Of a DNA stretch of 59,490 nucleotides, positions 1 to 8,607 are shown one piece after another. The DNA lies in contig NZ_JAIEME010000066.1 of NCBI RefSeq assembly GCF_019752415.1, positions 1 to 59,490 on the forward strand, in the 5' to 3' direction. The position numbers and the translations under genes were made by a program. Below the pieces are notes generated by a model that was given only the letters and a program-made list of their open reading frames with translations, was not told the DNA's origin and made no database searches. This DNA comes from Nitrosomonas sp. GTDB taxonomy: Bacteria; Pseudomonadota; Gammaproteobacteria; Burkholderiales; Nitrosomonadaceae. The stretch's first letter is position 1. Each line of letters starts with the position of its first letter.

Positions 1-198
1 GGCATGGTAGCCAGACGGCACAATCCAGTACTAAAAATATTTGGTGACAGATTGAGTGATGCCGGATTGGCTCCAAAGGCCGTAATAGGAGCTGTCATGC
101 GTAAACTGGCACATTTGATTTATGGGGTCATTAAATCAGAGCGGCCATTTGATGCAAACTTTAATCATTCAGCACTTGCAATTCAAGACGGTATCTGA
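1..198 (+). pseudogene. IS110-family transposase, C-terminal end (cut by window edge)
   Basis: The reading frame is already open at base 1 and ends at 198. The 65 visible residues match the C-terminal tail of IS110/IS116/IS902 transposases: an Arg/His/Asn-Pro start (RRHNPVLKIF), a helix with AGLAPKAVIGAVMRKL, and an end with KSERPFD. This region follows the Ser-containing C-terminal domain of these DEDD recombinases. Whether the copy is intact cannot be judged because the 5' part lies outside the window. Confidence 0.75.
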
Positions 199-348
199 CC
201 CCCTTCATGGTGTGCTTCAGTTTTGCTCTGGCAACCGCAGTACCGGCTTTTGATCCTTCCGGTTCAGCATACGACAAATAAGTGTGATGAGGAACAGCTG
301 AATTAGGTGATGATATCCATGGCTCGGCAAGCGGCTTCACACATGTCA

Positions 349-1473
349 TCAGAGGATTGCCGATAGGGTACGCAATACGTATTCTGCAGTAGGGCGGGGT
401 GCAAGCTGGTTATCAAACATGACCGCATTGAGAGCGCCCAATTCGCGTGCTTTCTCTGGATGTGTTGCAAGATGGATTGCATGCTCCACTATTTCATCCG
501 GATTTGTAAAAGAGAATTGTTCTTTCAGATGGGGGTAAGTGACTAGTAATTCCGGATTATTCATCAATGGTTCGCCAATGACTGCGACACCGAGCGCCAT
601 GGCTAAGCCAAACTTGGATGAAATACATCCGCAAATGCCTTGTGTGTAAATAACGACTTTAGTACGTGCTAATTTTTCGAGATATTCTGCTTGACTAAGG
701 TACGGATGAAATACTGCTGCATATTTTTCTGGCAGTGACTCATGATTTGTGAAACCGACTACTTTATTGAGTTTGGTTATGCATGCAAGTTTTTTTATGA
801 TTTTGTAGCGATGCTCCATGACTGCTTCATTCGGGGGGACCTTGCGAAAACTGGTTACAAAGAAAATATCGATATCCTTATGAACCGTGCGATGCGCAAG
901 GATTCTTTCGAGTGGCTGGAATTTTTTATGATCACGCAGACGCCATTTTGCATCAGCTAAATGGCTATCATAAGGCTGATTGTAGCCTAAACCTGGCTTA
1001 AATCCGAACCAAACGGAAGGAAGTATTAATTTTCGGCTAAGAGTCAAAAATGATTTTAACCGTAGCGGGAAGAATTGAGATATGTTGCGAATTTTCTCAT
1101 GAAATACTTTCAGTGCAGGGTTACGCGCGATTTCATCTGGATTATAGTTAACCTTAAAATAGACATCTACGCATTGCAGCAGTGGCAGGTGATATCCGCC
1201 GGAATAGCTTTCGGCATTTGCAGAGTTTTCGTCGTGCGTATCGATACAAAAGTACCATTCGTTATCACCCTGCTGAAGCTTAAAAAGGGCCATTGTAAAT
1301 AATAAGTGCTGCCAACTGGTATTCTGAATAGCCGGTTTTAAACGCATTGGGAGTATGTGAGTAACATTGACTTGCAGTTTGTCGTCGCTTTCCAGTTCCT
1401 TAAAGCCATGCAGATAATAGCCGGCATAATAATCTCTTGAGGTGTCGTAGAAAGTAAGGTTAGGCTTGGTCAT
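349..1473 (-). CDS. Glycosyltransferase-like protein (GT-B-type C-terminal half)
   Basis: This 374-residue soluble protein has no signal peptide or membrane segment. The C-terminal half looks like a GT-B nucleotide-sugar-binding domain. It has a DIFFVTSFRK strand near residue 200, a HPYLSQAEYLEKLARTKV segment near 260, a Gly-rich GICGCISSKFGLAMALGVAVIGEP stretch, then a helix LATHPEKARELG typical of the end of family 1/4 transferases. The N-terminal half (NLTFYDTSRDYYAGYYLHGF) is not recognised. It is last in a leftward group with an HpcH/HpaI aldolase and an RmlC-like cupin, 46 bp after the aldolase, which suggests surface polysaccharide synthesis. The acceptor and sugar are unknown, and the family call rests on pattern only. 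Confidence 0.5.
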   Translation of the reverse strand: MTKPNLTFYDTSRDYYAGYYLHGFKELESDDKLQVNVTHILPMRLKPAIQNTSWQHLLFTMALFKLQQGDNEWYFCIDTHDENSANAESYSGGYHLPLLQCVDVYFKVNYNPDEIARNPALKVFHEKIRNISQFFPLRLKSFLTLSRKLILPSVWFGFKPGLGYNQPYDSHLADAKWRLRDHKKFQPLERILAHRTVHKDIDIFFVTSFRKVPPNEAVMEHRYKIIKKLACITKLNKVVGFTNHESLPEKYAAVFHPYLSQAEYLEKLARTKVVIYTQGICGCISSKFGLAMALGVAVIGEPLMNNPELLVTYPHLKEQFSFTNPDEIVEHAIHLATHPEKARELGALNAVMFDNQLAPRPTAEYVLRTLSAIL

Positions 1474-1519
1474 GTCGGGAAATTCATCTGAAGTAAAGCA
1501 GGGAATGGGGAAGTATCGT

Positions 1520-2332
1520 TCATACAGTCCATTCGGTTACTTTTTCCCGTAGAGACAACAGGGCGGCAGCCTGCTTGTCAGAGCCAGCTTGATACCACTG
1601 GTCTAGTGCTGCACGTGCAACAGTGATTTCATGGGTAAGATTGAGTGCGCGAAAATCCGGAGTATAAAATACCCGTGCGACCAATGCTCGTGTTGCACCT
1701 AGACGGGGATATTGCGCGTATATCAAGTCTCCCGGTATCGGCAAACGACTATCGTTAACCCGGCCGATACCCGCAAAACCAAATGGTATTTCTTTGCTTA
1801 GTACGATATCTGCAAGCATGTCCAGAAGGCCGGAGGTAAGCACTTCGAAATGATTGGATAGTTTCATGTCCAGATAAAGGTCATTCAGCCCGAAGTGAAT
1901 TTCATCAATACCCGGAAGTTTGGTGATTTCCTGCAATCGCATTGCAGCAGCTGCTGTTTCGACCAGTAGGGAAACAAGTGCACGGCCTTGCACAAGCTCA
2001 ATAAAGGTAGCGGCTTCTTTCACAGTGCGAAACATGGGCAACATGAGAACACGGACGCCTTGATCGATCAAATAATTGATTTCATCACGAGAACCAGCGT
2101 GTATTGGATTGGCGCGCGTGAATAATGCAGCATGCGTTAATTTGTCTCGGATAGCTGGGAGTTCTTGCAGCTGATGATTTGAAATCCATGCTTTGCTGGA
2201 ATCTTGGCGATTTTCTTTACCAATTCTCTCCAGATCGAGGCCAATCCGATTGATGCCTGCAGCATCTCCAGCTTGCGCTAGATCTGGATCATTGGTAAAT
2301 AATGTCAGAATAAAATCATTGCCATAGTTCAT
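1520..2332 (-). CDS. HpcH/HpaI aldolase-citrate lyase family protein
   Basis: This 270-residue protein has the TIM-barrel landmarks of the HpcH/HpaI class II aldolase/citrate lyase beta superfamily. They are an early IGLDLERIG strand, an Arg in ALFTRANPI, a metal-ligand Glu in SLLVETAAAAM (about residue 126) and a second acidic ligand in HFGLNDLYLDM (about 150), followed by GFAGIGR. Family members cleave or form C-C bonds in 2-oxo or CoA-linked substrates. The substrate here is not evident. It lies between a cupin epimerase-like gene and a glycosyltransferase-like gene on the same strand, so a role in making an unusual sugar or substituent for a surface glycan is an inference. Confidence 0.7.
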   Translation of the reverse strand: MNYGNDFILTLFTNDPDLAQAGDAAGINRIGLDLERIGKENRQDSSKAWISNHQLQELPAIRDKLTHAALFTRANPIHAGSRDEINYLIDQGVRVLMLPMFRTVKEAATFIELVQGRALVSLLVETAAAAMRLQEITKLPGIDEIHFGLNDLYLDMKLSNHFEVLTSGLLDMLADIVLSKEIPFGFAGIGRVNDSRLPIPGDLIYAQYPRLGATRALVARVFYTPDFRALNLTHEITVARAALDQWYQAGSDKQAAALLSLREKVTEWTV

Positions 2333-2395
2333 CAGACTTGCCCCAATTTGAAAATTATCAGAATTATCGGCAAGCTATGACCAGAGCTTTAAATA

Positions 2396-2902
2396 TTAGA
2401 ACCGGTAAGGAATCTTGTCGGTATTTAATGGCAATCTCCACTCATCTGGATCTTCATAAGCATAGGGGCGATCAAAGTAATTAATGAAGCTACTTTCGAA
2501 GCTTTCCATATTTTGCAAGCCATGCCAGATTCCCGGTGGAATAGTAATTAATGTAGGTCGCAGACGACTTAAATGAAAAACATTGACATCACCGCGCGTA
2601 GTCGATTCAGGACGGTCATCATACAACACAAGTTTGATCGATCCGTTGGTTACGAAAATAGTATCCGTCTGATATTCATGCACGTGCCACGCACTGATAG
2701 CGTTCGCGCGCAGAGTGGCATGAATGATATGGCGTATCTGATCAGGGCCAATCGGCCACTCCGGCCGGTAGATCTCGGTTGTGATGCCATTACTTGTAAT
2801 GATGTTGGATGTCTCTTTGGGTGCTATACCGTTAAGAAGAGTCCGCGTGAGCTTGCCATCTGCGGTGGCTGTTTGTTTGTCTTTTTTCGCATCTTTCAGC
2901 AT
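2396..2902 (-). CDS. RmlC-like cupin (dTDP-4-dehydrorhamnose 3,5-epimerase-related)
   Basis: The 168-residue product is a single cupin domain resembling the dTDP-sugar 3,5-epimerase family. It has AWHVHEYQTDTIFVTNGSIKLVLYDDR (His-x-His in the first cupin motif) and LITIPPGIWHGLQNM (second motif, with a Pro-Pro-Gly-xx-His signature), ending in FDRPYAYEDPDEWRLP, which is typical of RmlC relatives. The first 25 residues are Lys/Thr-rich and unlike the family. It is the first gene of the leftward group and so may supply or bind a nucleotide sugar for the downstream glycosyltransferase-like protein. It could be a non-catalytic cupin; the catalytic His/Tyr pair was not confirmed. Confidence 0.6.
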   Translation of the reverse strand: MLKDAKKDKQTATADGKLTRTLLNGIAPKETSNIITSNGITTEIYRPEWPIGPDQIRHIIHATLRANAISAWHVHEYQTDTIFVTNGSIKLVLYDDRPESTTRGDVNVFHLSRLRPTLITIPPGIWHGLQNMESFESSFINYFDRPYAYEDPDEWRLPLNTDKIPYRF

Positions 2903-3004
2903 TATTATTAATTCTCTTTAATAGGTTAGGTAACAGCAATAATTAGAGAAATGAACATCATAGTTTAGTTCGCATTTTCTGGCTATCGCTATGTATCAGG
3001 TATC

Positions 3005-5122
3005 TCAAAACGCCACAATGCGAAAACGTATTCCACCAAATACGTTAAGCGGTGGACCGGGTTCATAGTAGCGACCTAGAGCCGCATTGATACGAGTATT
3101 CGCATTATATTGTGCATCAAATAAGTTGTTAATGCCAACAAATACAGAGCCTTCGATTCCATTGCGTTTCAATTCCCAACCCGCCAATAACTGCCCCAGG
3201 TTATAAGCCGGATTGGTGGCGGTATTGACGTCATTGACGTAAAACGCGCCGACACGATGTACATGAACTTGCCCGAAGAAACCGAACGGGTGCGAATAGC
3301 GCACTAGTCCTTCCCAACGGTGCGTGGGGATGCCAGGGAAAATGTTGCCTTTCAGGCTGACATCGTTGACCACGTATTTCTCGAACTCAAAATCCGAATA
3401 CGTGTAACTGATTTCCCCACGTAGCCCTTTCCATTCCGGTGTGGCGAGACGTGTTTCCACACCGATCCGGCGCGATTGTCCGGCATTGCGGAAAAACGCC
3501 CGGCCTGGCGAAGAAGGCAGTTCAAACGGCGTAATCTCATCCCAGGTTCGGATGAAAAAAACTGCTGTATCGTATTGGAATCCAGCCGTGTTACCGCGAA
3601 AACCCAGTTCGTTGCTAAGCGAGGTTTGCGCATTCAGATTGGGGTTGAATCCGCCTCTTCCAGCGGGGTTGTTGAGCAGTTCGGTGGTGGTTGGTGCTTC
3701 AAACACGGAAGCGACATGCGTATAAATCTGCTGCTGATCGGTCAGGTGATACACCAGCCCGGCCGAGCCGCTGGCCTGCGAAACTGTGCGTGAACCGGAT
3801 TGGTTACCATCGGTTTTAAATTGGTCTTTGACTTGATAATTTAGCCAATCCCAACGGCCACCGATGACAAAATCGAGCTTGTCTCGCATATTCCATTCAT
3901 TGCGGAAAAACGGCCCAGTGCTTTGCACGCGCTCGATTTGACTCAAATTCAACGCACTGCGCACACCGAAATTGTTATTGAAACGCTGGCGGTCATCGTT
4001 TTGTATGCCGTAATCCACCCCCGCCAGAAAACGGTTAGGCCGGTTAAACAACATATGATCGTTGACAAACTGCATCATCAATCCGCCCACCCAGCGATCA
4101 AACTGCACCTGCCCGCCGTCAAAAAACGCCTGACGGCTTTGAAAATCACGATGCAGTAAATGTGTGGTTACGCTGAATTCTTTGCCAGCAGATAGCCTGT
4201 GACGGAAACGCGCTCCCATTTCCTCCTGCCGGATCTCCTCACCGGCGTTGTACTGCACATTGCGCGCGGAAGCTTGCCGGGGATTAGCCTGTACTTCTGC
4301 GTTGGTCAAAGCGCCTGGATCTTTCGACAGCGGTGAATAAAATTCGCGGAACACCAGCATCAAGTCCGAATCGTCGCTCGTTTTGAAATTTAGCTTGGCT
4401 TGTGAAAATGTATTTTGCATCGCACTGTGATCGCGCCAGCCATCTTGCAGCAAGTGTGAACCATACAAGCTGTAACCGAAATTCCCTTGCCGCCCGCCCA
4501 CGAACAACTCGGATTTCAGGTAACCATACTGACCAAACACCTGGCGCGGCATGATGACAAATTTCTCCGGCGGCGCTTCGCGCGTGGTGATGTCGATCAT
4601 GCCGCCCGATGCGTTGCCATACAGCGCAGCGGAAGGGCCGCGCACAATATCCATGCGCTCGATCAACGAAGGATCGATCGAATCCAGTTGCGTTTGCCCA
4701 TCGGGCAACGTGGCGGGAATACCATCCACGCGCATCTGAATGCCACGCACGCCGAACGGCGACCGCGCGCCAAACCCGCGAATCGCGATGCGCAAATCCT
4801 GCGTGAAATTAAACTGATTCTGAAAGAAAACCCCCGGCGTGCTGCGTGCAAATTCATCCAATGTCGCACCGGGCTGGTAATTATGCTGCGGAGTGCGCGT
4901 GATTTGCGTGATGCTGTTGGGAATCTGTTCCGGTGAGCGTTCGCTACGGGTGGCGGTGATGTTGATCGGGTTCAGAATGACGGATTGTGGAGTTTCCGGT
5001 TTTTGCGCCCAGGCGGAGAATGCAATGATCATGCAACCGGTCAGGACAATTAAATAGTAAATGACTCGGCGTAACCGGGAAAAACGACCCAAACAAAAAT
5101 GTGCAACAGGAATAAAAAACAT
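3005..5122 (-). CDS. TonB-dependent outer-membrane receptor
   Basis: This 705-residue protein begins with a long hydrophobic signal segment (about residues 19-39, ending AFSAWAQ) and a short TonB-box-like stretch (ILNPINITATR). A complete plug domain follows: PGVFFQNQFNF, IRGFGARSPFGVRGIQMRVDGIP, and ERMDIVRGPSAALYGNASGGMIDITT. The rest is a beta-barrel of alternating aromatic strands ending in a C-terminal Phe (GGIRFRIVAF), the usual outer-membrane insertion signal. It transports a scarce ligand, commonly a ferric siderophore, using TonB energy. The ligand cannot be told from sequence, and no siderophore, sigma/anti-sigma or TonB genes adjoin it. It appears to be transcribed alone, leftward. 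Confidence 0.9.
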   Translation of the reverse strand: MFFIPVAHFCLGRFSRLRRVIYYLIVLTGCMIIAFSAWAQKPETPQSVILNPINITATRSERSPEQIPNSITQITRTPQHNYQPGATLDEFARSTPGVFFQNQFNFTQDLRIAIRGFGARSPFGVRGIQMRVDGIPATLPDGQTQLDSIDPSLIERMDIVRGPSAALYGNASGGMIDITTREAPPEKFVIMPRQVFGQYGYLKSELFVGGRQGNFGYSLYGSHLLQDGWRDHSAMQNTFSQAKLNFKTSDDSDLMLVFREFYSPLSKDPGALTNAEVQANPRQASARNVQYNAGEEIRQEEMGARFRHRLSAGKEFSVTTHLLHRDFQSRQAFFDGGQVQFDRWVGGLMMQFVNDHMLFNRPNRFLAGVDYGIQNDDRQRFNNNFGVRSALNLSQIERVQSTGPFFRNEWNMRDKLDFVIGGRWDWLNYQVKDQFKTDGNQSGSRTVSQASGSAGLVYHLTDQQQIYTHVASVFEAPTTTELLNNPAGRGGFNPNLNAQTSLSNELGFRGNTAGFQYDTAVFFIRTWDEITPFELPSSPGRAFFRNAGQSRRIGVETRLATPEWKGLRGEISYTYSDFEFEKYVVNDVSLKGNIFPGIPTHRWEGLVRYSHPFGFFGQVHVHRVGAFYVNDVNTATNPAYNLGQLLAGWELKRNGIEGSVFVGINNLFDAQYNANTRINAALGRYYEPGPPLNVFGGIRFRIVAF

Positions 5123-5343
5123 GCGGGCAAGTGTACCATTCCGCTCATCAACGTTAAATTACTGCATCACACCGCTTGAATTTTGCTGTGGTGAAAGCTA
5201 TCGTGCGGATGATAAATACTGATACAGCTAATCAATCTGACTTTTGGTGGTTGCAATAAATAAGAAATTTGTTGCACAATTAGCAGATAGCATGATGGAC
5301 CTAGTTCAATTCTATAACTAGTCTTAGTGTCAAAATACAAATC

Positions 5344-6078
5344 ATGAATAATAAAAAATTTGCTTCTTTACGATCAGGTTTATTTTTCCTTTTTTTATTT
5401 TTTCCAATTTCTGTTTTTGCGGAAAGTTTAGTTCTAGAGTATAAATTTACTTCGGATAATGGATTGATCGTATCCGATACCAGCGGAAATGACCTCAATG
5501 GCGATATTGAAGGTAGCGGTGCCTGGCATTTTGCAGCGGGCGTTGGTGGTGGAAGAGGCCTTAAACTGAATGGGATTGATAATTTTATTCTGGTTTCAGA
5601 CAATCCTATTTTCGATTTTAATCAATACACTGTGATGGCTTGGATAAAATTCAAACCCAGTACATGGGATAGGCAAGAGGTGATGGAGAAAGCGGGTTCT
5701 TTCTGGATTAACATCAGGAAAGATACTCGCAAGGTAAGGGCCGGTGGTTTCTTTGGAGGATGTCGTAATGATGCTTCCTACTTCATACTTGATAGTAGTA
5801 GAGCTGTGCTTGCAGATACATGGACGCATGTAGCGGCGACTTATGATGGCGCCATCTTGAGGATATATATCAATGGCGTATTATCTGGAAAATCTTCTGT
5901 GCTTGTTCCCGGTGGCCCTGTTTGCGTTAATACTGAACCTCTGGCGATAGGTGCTAAGCATAGGACGATTCCTCCTCCTGAAGATGCGGCCTTTTTAAAT
6001 GGCGGTATGGATACTATGCGTATATTTGATGCAGTCCTACCAGGTTGGAGGATCAAGCAAGAAATGTTGAAAAATTAA
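5344..6078 (+). CDS. Secreted LamG/concanavalin A-like lectin domain protein
   Basis: The 244-residue protein has an N-terminal signal peptide (basic start, hydrophobic core about residues 12-25, probable cleavage after VFAES). One LamG/LamG_3-type jellyroll domain fills the rest: LVLEYKFTSDNGLIVSDTSGN, AWHFAAGVGGGRGLKLNGIDNF, YTVMAWIKFKPS, TWTHVAATYDGAILRIYINGVL and AIGAKHR are the usual strands. Such domains bind carbohydrate or protein ligands outside the cell. No catalytic domain is present. The gene stands alone between the divergent TonB receptor and an IS1595 scar, and its upstream region is AT-rich. Confidence 0.75.
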   Translation: MNNKKFASLRSGLFFLFLFFPISVFAESLVLEYKFTSDNGLIVSDTSGNDLNGDIEGSGAWHFAAGVGGGRGLKLNGIDNFILVSDNPIFDFNQYTVMAWIKFKPSTWDRQEVMEKAGSFWINIRKDTRKVRAGGFFGGCRNDASYFILDSSRAVLADTWTHVAATYDGAILRIYINGVLSGKSSVLVPGGPVCVNTEPLAIGAKHRTIPPPEDAAFLNGGMDTMRIFDAVLPGWRIKQEMLKN

Positions 6079-6104
6079 GGTCATGTTACTGCTATCTTTC
6101 TAGG

Positions 6105-6400
6105 GACAACTTCATTTACAGGAAGCACACGCAAACGAGGCGGCAAAACTGCCAAGCGAGGCACAGCAAAAGAACAGAACCTGTGCTAGTAATACGCGAT
6201 CGTCATGGTGAAACTGATGATCGTATACTACGTGGCACAAGCGCAGAACAAGTCGCAACAGTGCTTACCCCTTTGTTAAGCAAGATGGAGTGCCCGTCTA
6301 CAGACATATCACCAGAAATGTAAAAATGTTCATCGCCCAGTCAACATTGCCGCAGGGCGGCGAATTATCAATGATTTTTATCACATTCAGAATGTATCTA
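6105..6400 (+). pseudogene. IS1595-family transposase remnant, several frameshifts
   Basis: Three reading frames in succession give pieces of one IS1595-type DDE transposase. Around 6120-6177 the frame reads TRKRGGKTAKRGTAKEQNL. From 6180 a second frame reads VLVIRDRHGETDDRILRGTS and continues to SKMECPSTDISPEM. Around 6336-6397 a third reads RPVNIAAGRRIINDFYHIQ, the segment near the family's final catalytic residue. Only the middle of the transposase remains and no terminal repeats are visible. The scar ends about 20 bp before the next start codon, so it may have brought or removed a promoter for that gene. Confidence 0.75.
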
Positions 6401-6417
6401 AAAATTCAGCATTTCTA

Positions 6418-7323
6418 ATGGTTCTACAACTATCTACAAAACCCGCCAATCGCATCATCCTGCTCGGTGCCAGCAATCTGACGTTATCCCTGCGCCTGGC
6501 TATCCATCTGATGCAGCAGCAGTTTGGCGGACCGAGCGAGGTTCTGGCGGCGGTGGGGCATGGGCGTGCGTATGGATTGGCTAATCAAGTGCTGCTGCGC
6601 GGGTTGCCGGGAATTGCTGCGAGTGGGTTATGGCCGCAACTGAATTCGATCGGAGTGCTTCCAACCTATGCGCTGTTGACGGATATTGGTAATGATATTT
6701 TGTTTGGATCGAATCCTGAAAAAATTTTGCAGCAAGTGGAATGGTGCATTGAACAGTTGCAGAATCATTCTGCGCGGATTGTAGTGACTAATCTGCCGAT
6801 GGCTTCGATTGAGGATTTGTCCGAACGGCGTTATACGTTCTATCGCAATATTTTTTATCCGTTCTGCCGATTGCCCCGAAGTGAAACCGTGAGCCGGGGT
6901 CGAGCTGTATATCAAGGATTGATCGATATGGCATCGCGGCGGAATTTTACGTTGTATGAACAGGAGCCGGTTTGGTTTGGGCCGGATGGCATTCATGTAC
7001 ATTACTGGAAACGGCGAGCATTTTATCGGGATGTTTTAGAGCAGTTTCCATTGCGTAGTGATAGGCAAGGTGGTGTTGAGGAAGCTACGGATCAGGCGCC
7101 GTCCATGATTCGACAGGCTCACTGTGAGCGGAATCCGCATCTTGTTGTTCGCCCTGAGCTTGTCGAAGGGTTGAGTCAAAACTTTCATTCGGACAAAAAA
7201 GAATGGTTGCTAATCTGGCAACAGCGTCCGAAATTTGCTTATAAGACGTTATTGGGACGAGAAATACATTGCCAGCAGCCAAGTGGCCGGTTAACGGATG
7301 GCACAACGATTTGCAAATACTGA
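6418..7323 (+). CDS. SGNH/GDSL-type hydrolase-like protein with repeat-extended C-terminus
   Basis: This 301-residue cytoplasmic protein has SGNH-hydrolase landmarks: IILLGASNLT (block I, nucleophile Ser about residue 20), YALLTDIGNDILFG (block III, G/D-x-N-D, about residue 95) and WFGPDGIHVHYW (block V, Asp/His, about residue 190). The substrate is unknown; such proteins hydrolyse acyl or acetyl esters. Residues from about 230 do not belong to the fold. They are encoded partly by a palindromic repeat at 7109-7167 that is read in frame. The ancestral protein therefore probably ended near residue 225, and the present tail looks acquired. The gene starts directly after an IS1595 scar. Confidence 0.65.
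   Translation: MVLQLSTKPANRIILLGASNLTLSLRLAIHLMQQQFGGPSEVLAAVGHGRAYGLANQVLLRGLPGIAASGLWPQLNSIGVLPTYALLTDIGNDILFGSNPEKILQQVEWCIEQLQNHSARIVVTNLPMASIEDLSERRYTFYRNIFYPFCRLPRSETVSRGRAVYQGLIDMASRRNFTLYEQEPVWFGPDGIHVHYWKRRAFYRDVLEQFPLRSDRQGGVEEATDQAPSMIRQAHCERNPHLVVRPELVEGLSQNFHSDKKEWLLIWQQRPKFAYKTLLGREIHCQQPSGRLTDGTTICKY
7109..7167. repeat. REP-like inverted repeat read in frame inside the SGNH gene
   Basis: The arm TTCGACAGGCTCA at 7109-7121 and its near-complement TGAGCTTGTCGAA at 7155-7167 (12 of 13 pairs) form an imperfect palindrome of the widespread bacterial type with a TTCGACAGGCTCAGG core. A half-copy (GTCCTAAGCCTGTCGAAGGA) lies at about 31761-31780 beside an IS110 remnant. Here the repeat keeps the frame and adds residues to the SGNH protein. 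Confidence 0.7.
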
Positions 7324-7589
7324 TAGGTATTGATCGCAATCAGAGTGTTTGACAGCCCATTCGCTTATATCAGCAAGCATCCGCAGGTTAGTTCGTAGTG
7401 TGACGTGGAGGCTGAGTAAGTATGGTTTAATGCAATTTCTCTTGTTAAAATTAACTCTGTACGCTCCTTCCTATAGCATAACAGCTTTTGTACTTCCAAC
7501 GCGGCTTACCGGTGTCTGGTTTAACCCAAACGTGGGGCGGCATTGCATGATCTGAAACACTTGGAATCGGTAACCAAAGGGAGAACAAT

Positions 7590-8312
7590 ATGAGCAATCA
7601 TCCAGATATGCAAGAAATCTCGCCTGATGTAGCAGCCAAAACAGCTCTTCACGCGATGCTTTCTTCAAATTCATATCACAAAGATGATCGAGTCAGATTT
7701 CCGGTTGAAAAACTGGGATGGATACAGGTCGATCTGGAAGGGAAGCCGACCACTGAACCCACAAGACTTCATTCCTTATCGGGATTGGCATTTGATATAT
7801 TTGGGAAAAGAGAAACGGATGATGTTGTTTTTGCCTTTCGGGGTACAGATGGCGGATCAGATTTTTTGTTTGCCAATTTTGCGGTACCGCCTTTAAACTT
7901 ACAATATACTCAAGCGCGGAAAGAGTTCCAGAAGTATTGGACGGCGAACAAGAATAAGAACATCGCTGTTACAGGGCATTCATTAGGCGGTGGACTCGCG
8001 CTAAGTATCTCTGTTCATTTTGGGATTGCCGCAATCACCTTCGATTCCTCGCCACGCATCTTTGATGGATTCGGAGACCGTCACGCGCCAGCGGAGAGAG
8101 TGGTTATCTATGAGGATGGGGAAGTTCTAGAACCAGTTCGTCGACATTGGAAGAAGATTGCTAAAGTGGTTCCGAGGGGCAATTTCTATCGCTGCTCCTT
8201 TGATTTTTCCGGAAGTCAGCATCGTATAGGCCTCCTAGCTCAAGGACTCTTAGTCCTTGGCGCACAAGTAAATCCAGAGTTGGATCCGGTTCGTAATGCA
8301 TTTGCCGCCTAA
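7590..8312 (+). CDS. Class 3 lipase-like alpha/beta hydrolase
   Basis: This 240-residue protein has no signal peptide. It carries the lipase class 3 signature GHSLGGG, with the nucleophile Ser at residue 131, preceded by the oxyanion-hole segment VFAFRGTDGGSDF (residues 80-92). An Asp in TFDSSPRIFDGFG and a His near the end (GSQHRIG) could complete the triad. It probably hydrolyses acylglycerol-type esters in the cytoplasm or at the inner membrane. A clear Shine-Dalgarno (AAAGGGAGAAC) precedes the ATG. Its TAA stop lies inside a 7-base GCCTAAC motif that starts an attC-like palindrome, the arrangement seen in integron gene cassettes. No attC-like site was seen upstream of it. Confidence 0.75.
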   Translation: MSNHPDMQEISPDVAAKTALHAMLSSNSYHKDDRVRFPVEKLGWIQVDLEGKPTTEPTRLHSLSGLAFDIFGKRETDDVVFAFRGTDGGSDFLFANFAVPPLNLQYTQARKEFQKYWTANKNKNIAVTGHSLGGGLALSISVHFGIAAITFDSSPRIFDGFGDRHAPAERVVIYEDGEVLEPVRRHWKKIAKVVPRGNFYRCSFDFSGSQHRIGLLAQGLLVLGAQVNPELDPVRNAFAA

Positions 8313-8423
8313 CATCGCTAAAGCGGGACGCGCCTTCCTCTGGTCTTTTAGTAGATTACTTTGTATTCCGTTCGGGGATTTTACGCAACTTCCTTTAGGG
8401 CGCGCCCCTTAGCTCAGTAGGGC
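8307..8423 (+). other. attC-like (integron cassette recombination site) imperfect palindrome
   Basis: The left end GCCTAAC (8307-8313) fits the RYYYAAC core of attC sites and contains the stop codon of the lipase gene. It is followed by ATCGCTAAAGCGGGACGCGCC. About 60 bp later the right half reads GGGCGCGCCCCTTAGCTCAG then GTAGGGC (8417-8423). Reverse-complemented, the right half pairs with the left half with the small asymmetric bulges expected of attC. The length of 117 bp is within the known range. The right core departs from GTTRRRY at two positions, so the site is degenerate. No integrase lies in the window. Confidence 0.45.
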
Positions 8424-8607
8424 GCAATCAATATTGCGCCGAATGAAGTTCGCAGGTGATGCGCAAGTTACTTAGAAAAATTCAGTGCAACGCGCTTTGC
8501 TTATTACTTCAAATTTTCTCGTAACCGCAAGCAGATGCTTGATTGAGTAAAGTATGCTGGTGTTGGGGTAATTGACAGCAGTTCTGGGTGTTGGTATAAC
8601 TGCCAAC

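Noticed and set aside
161-349. 62-codon leftward ORF overlapping the IS110 tail
   Set aside because: It overlaps the transposase frame antisense, has no ribosome site or family, and lies in an IS flank.
4487-4936. 149-codon ORF antisense to the TonB receptor
   Set aside because: It is a shadow of the plug-domain coding region, His/Arg-rich, without ribosome site.
7349-7555. 68-codon rightward ORF before the lipase gene
   Set aside because: No ribosome site, no recognised domain and composition like random AT-rich translation.
8401-8440. tRNA-like D-arm (CCCCTTAGCTCAGTAGGG)
   Set aside because: No anticodon arm, T-arm (GTTCRANNC) or CCA-side acceptor pairing follows at the required distances; the palindrome reads better as an attC-like right half.
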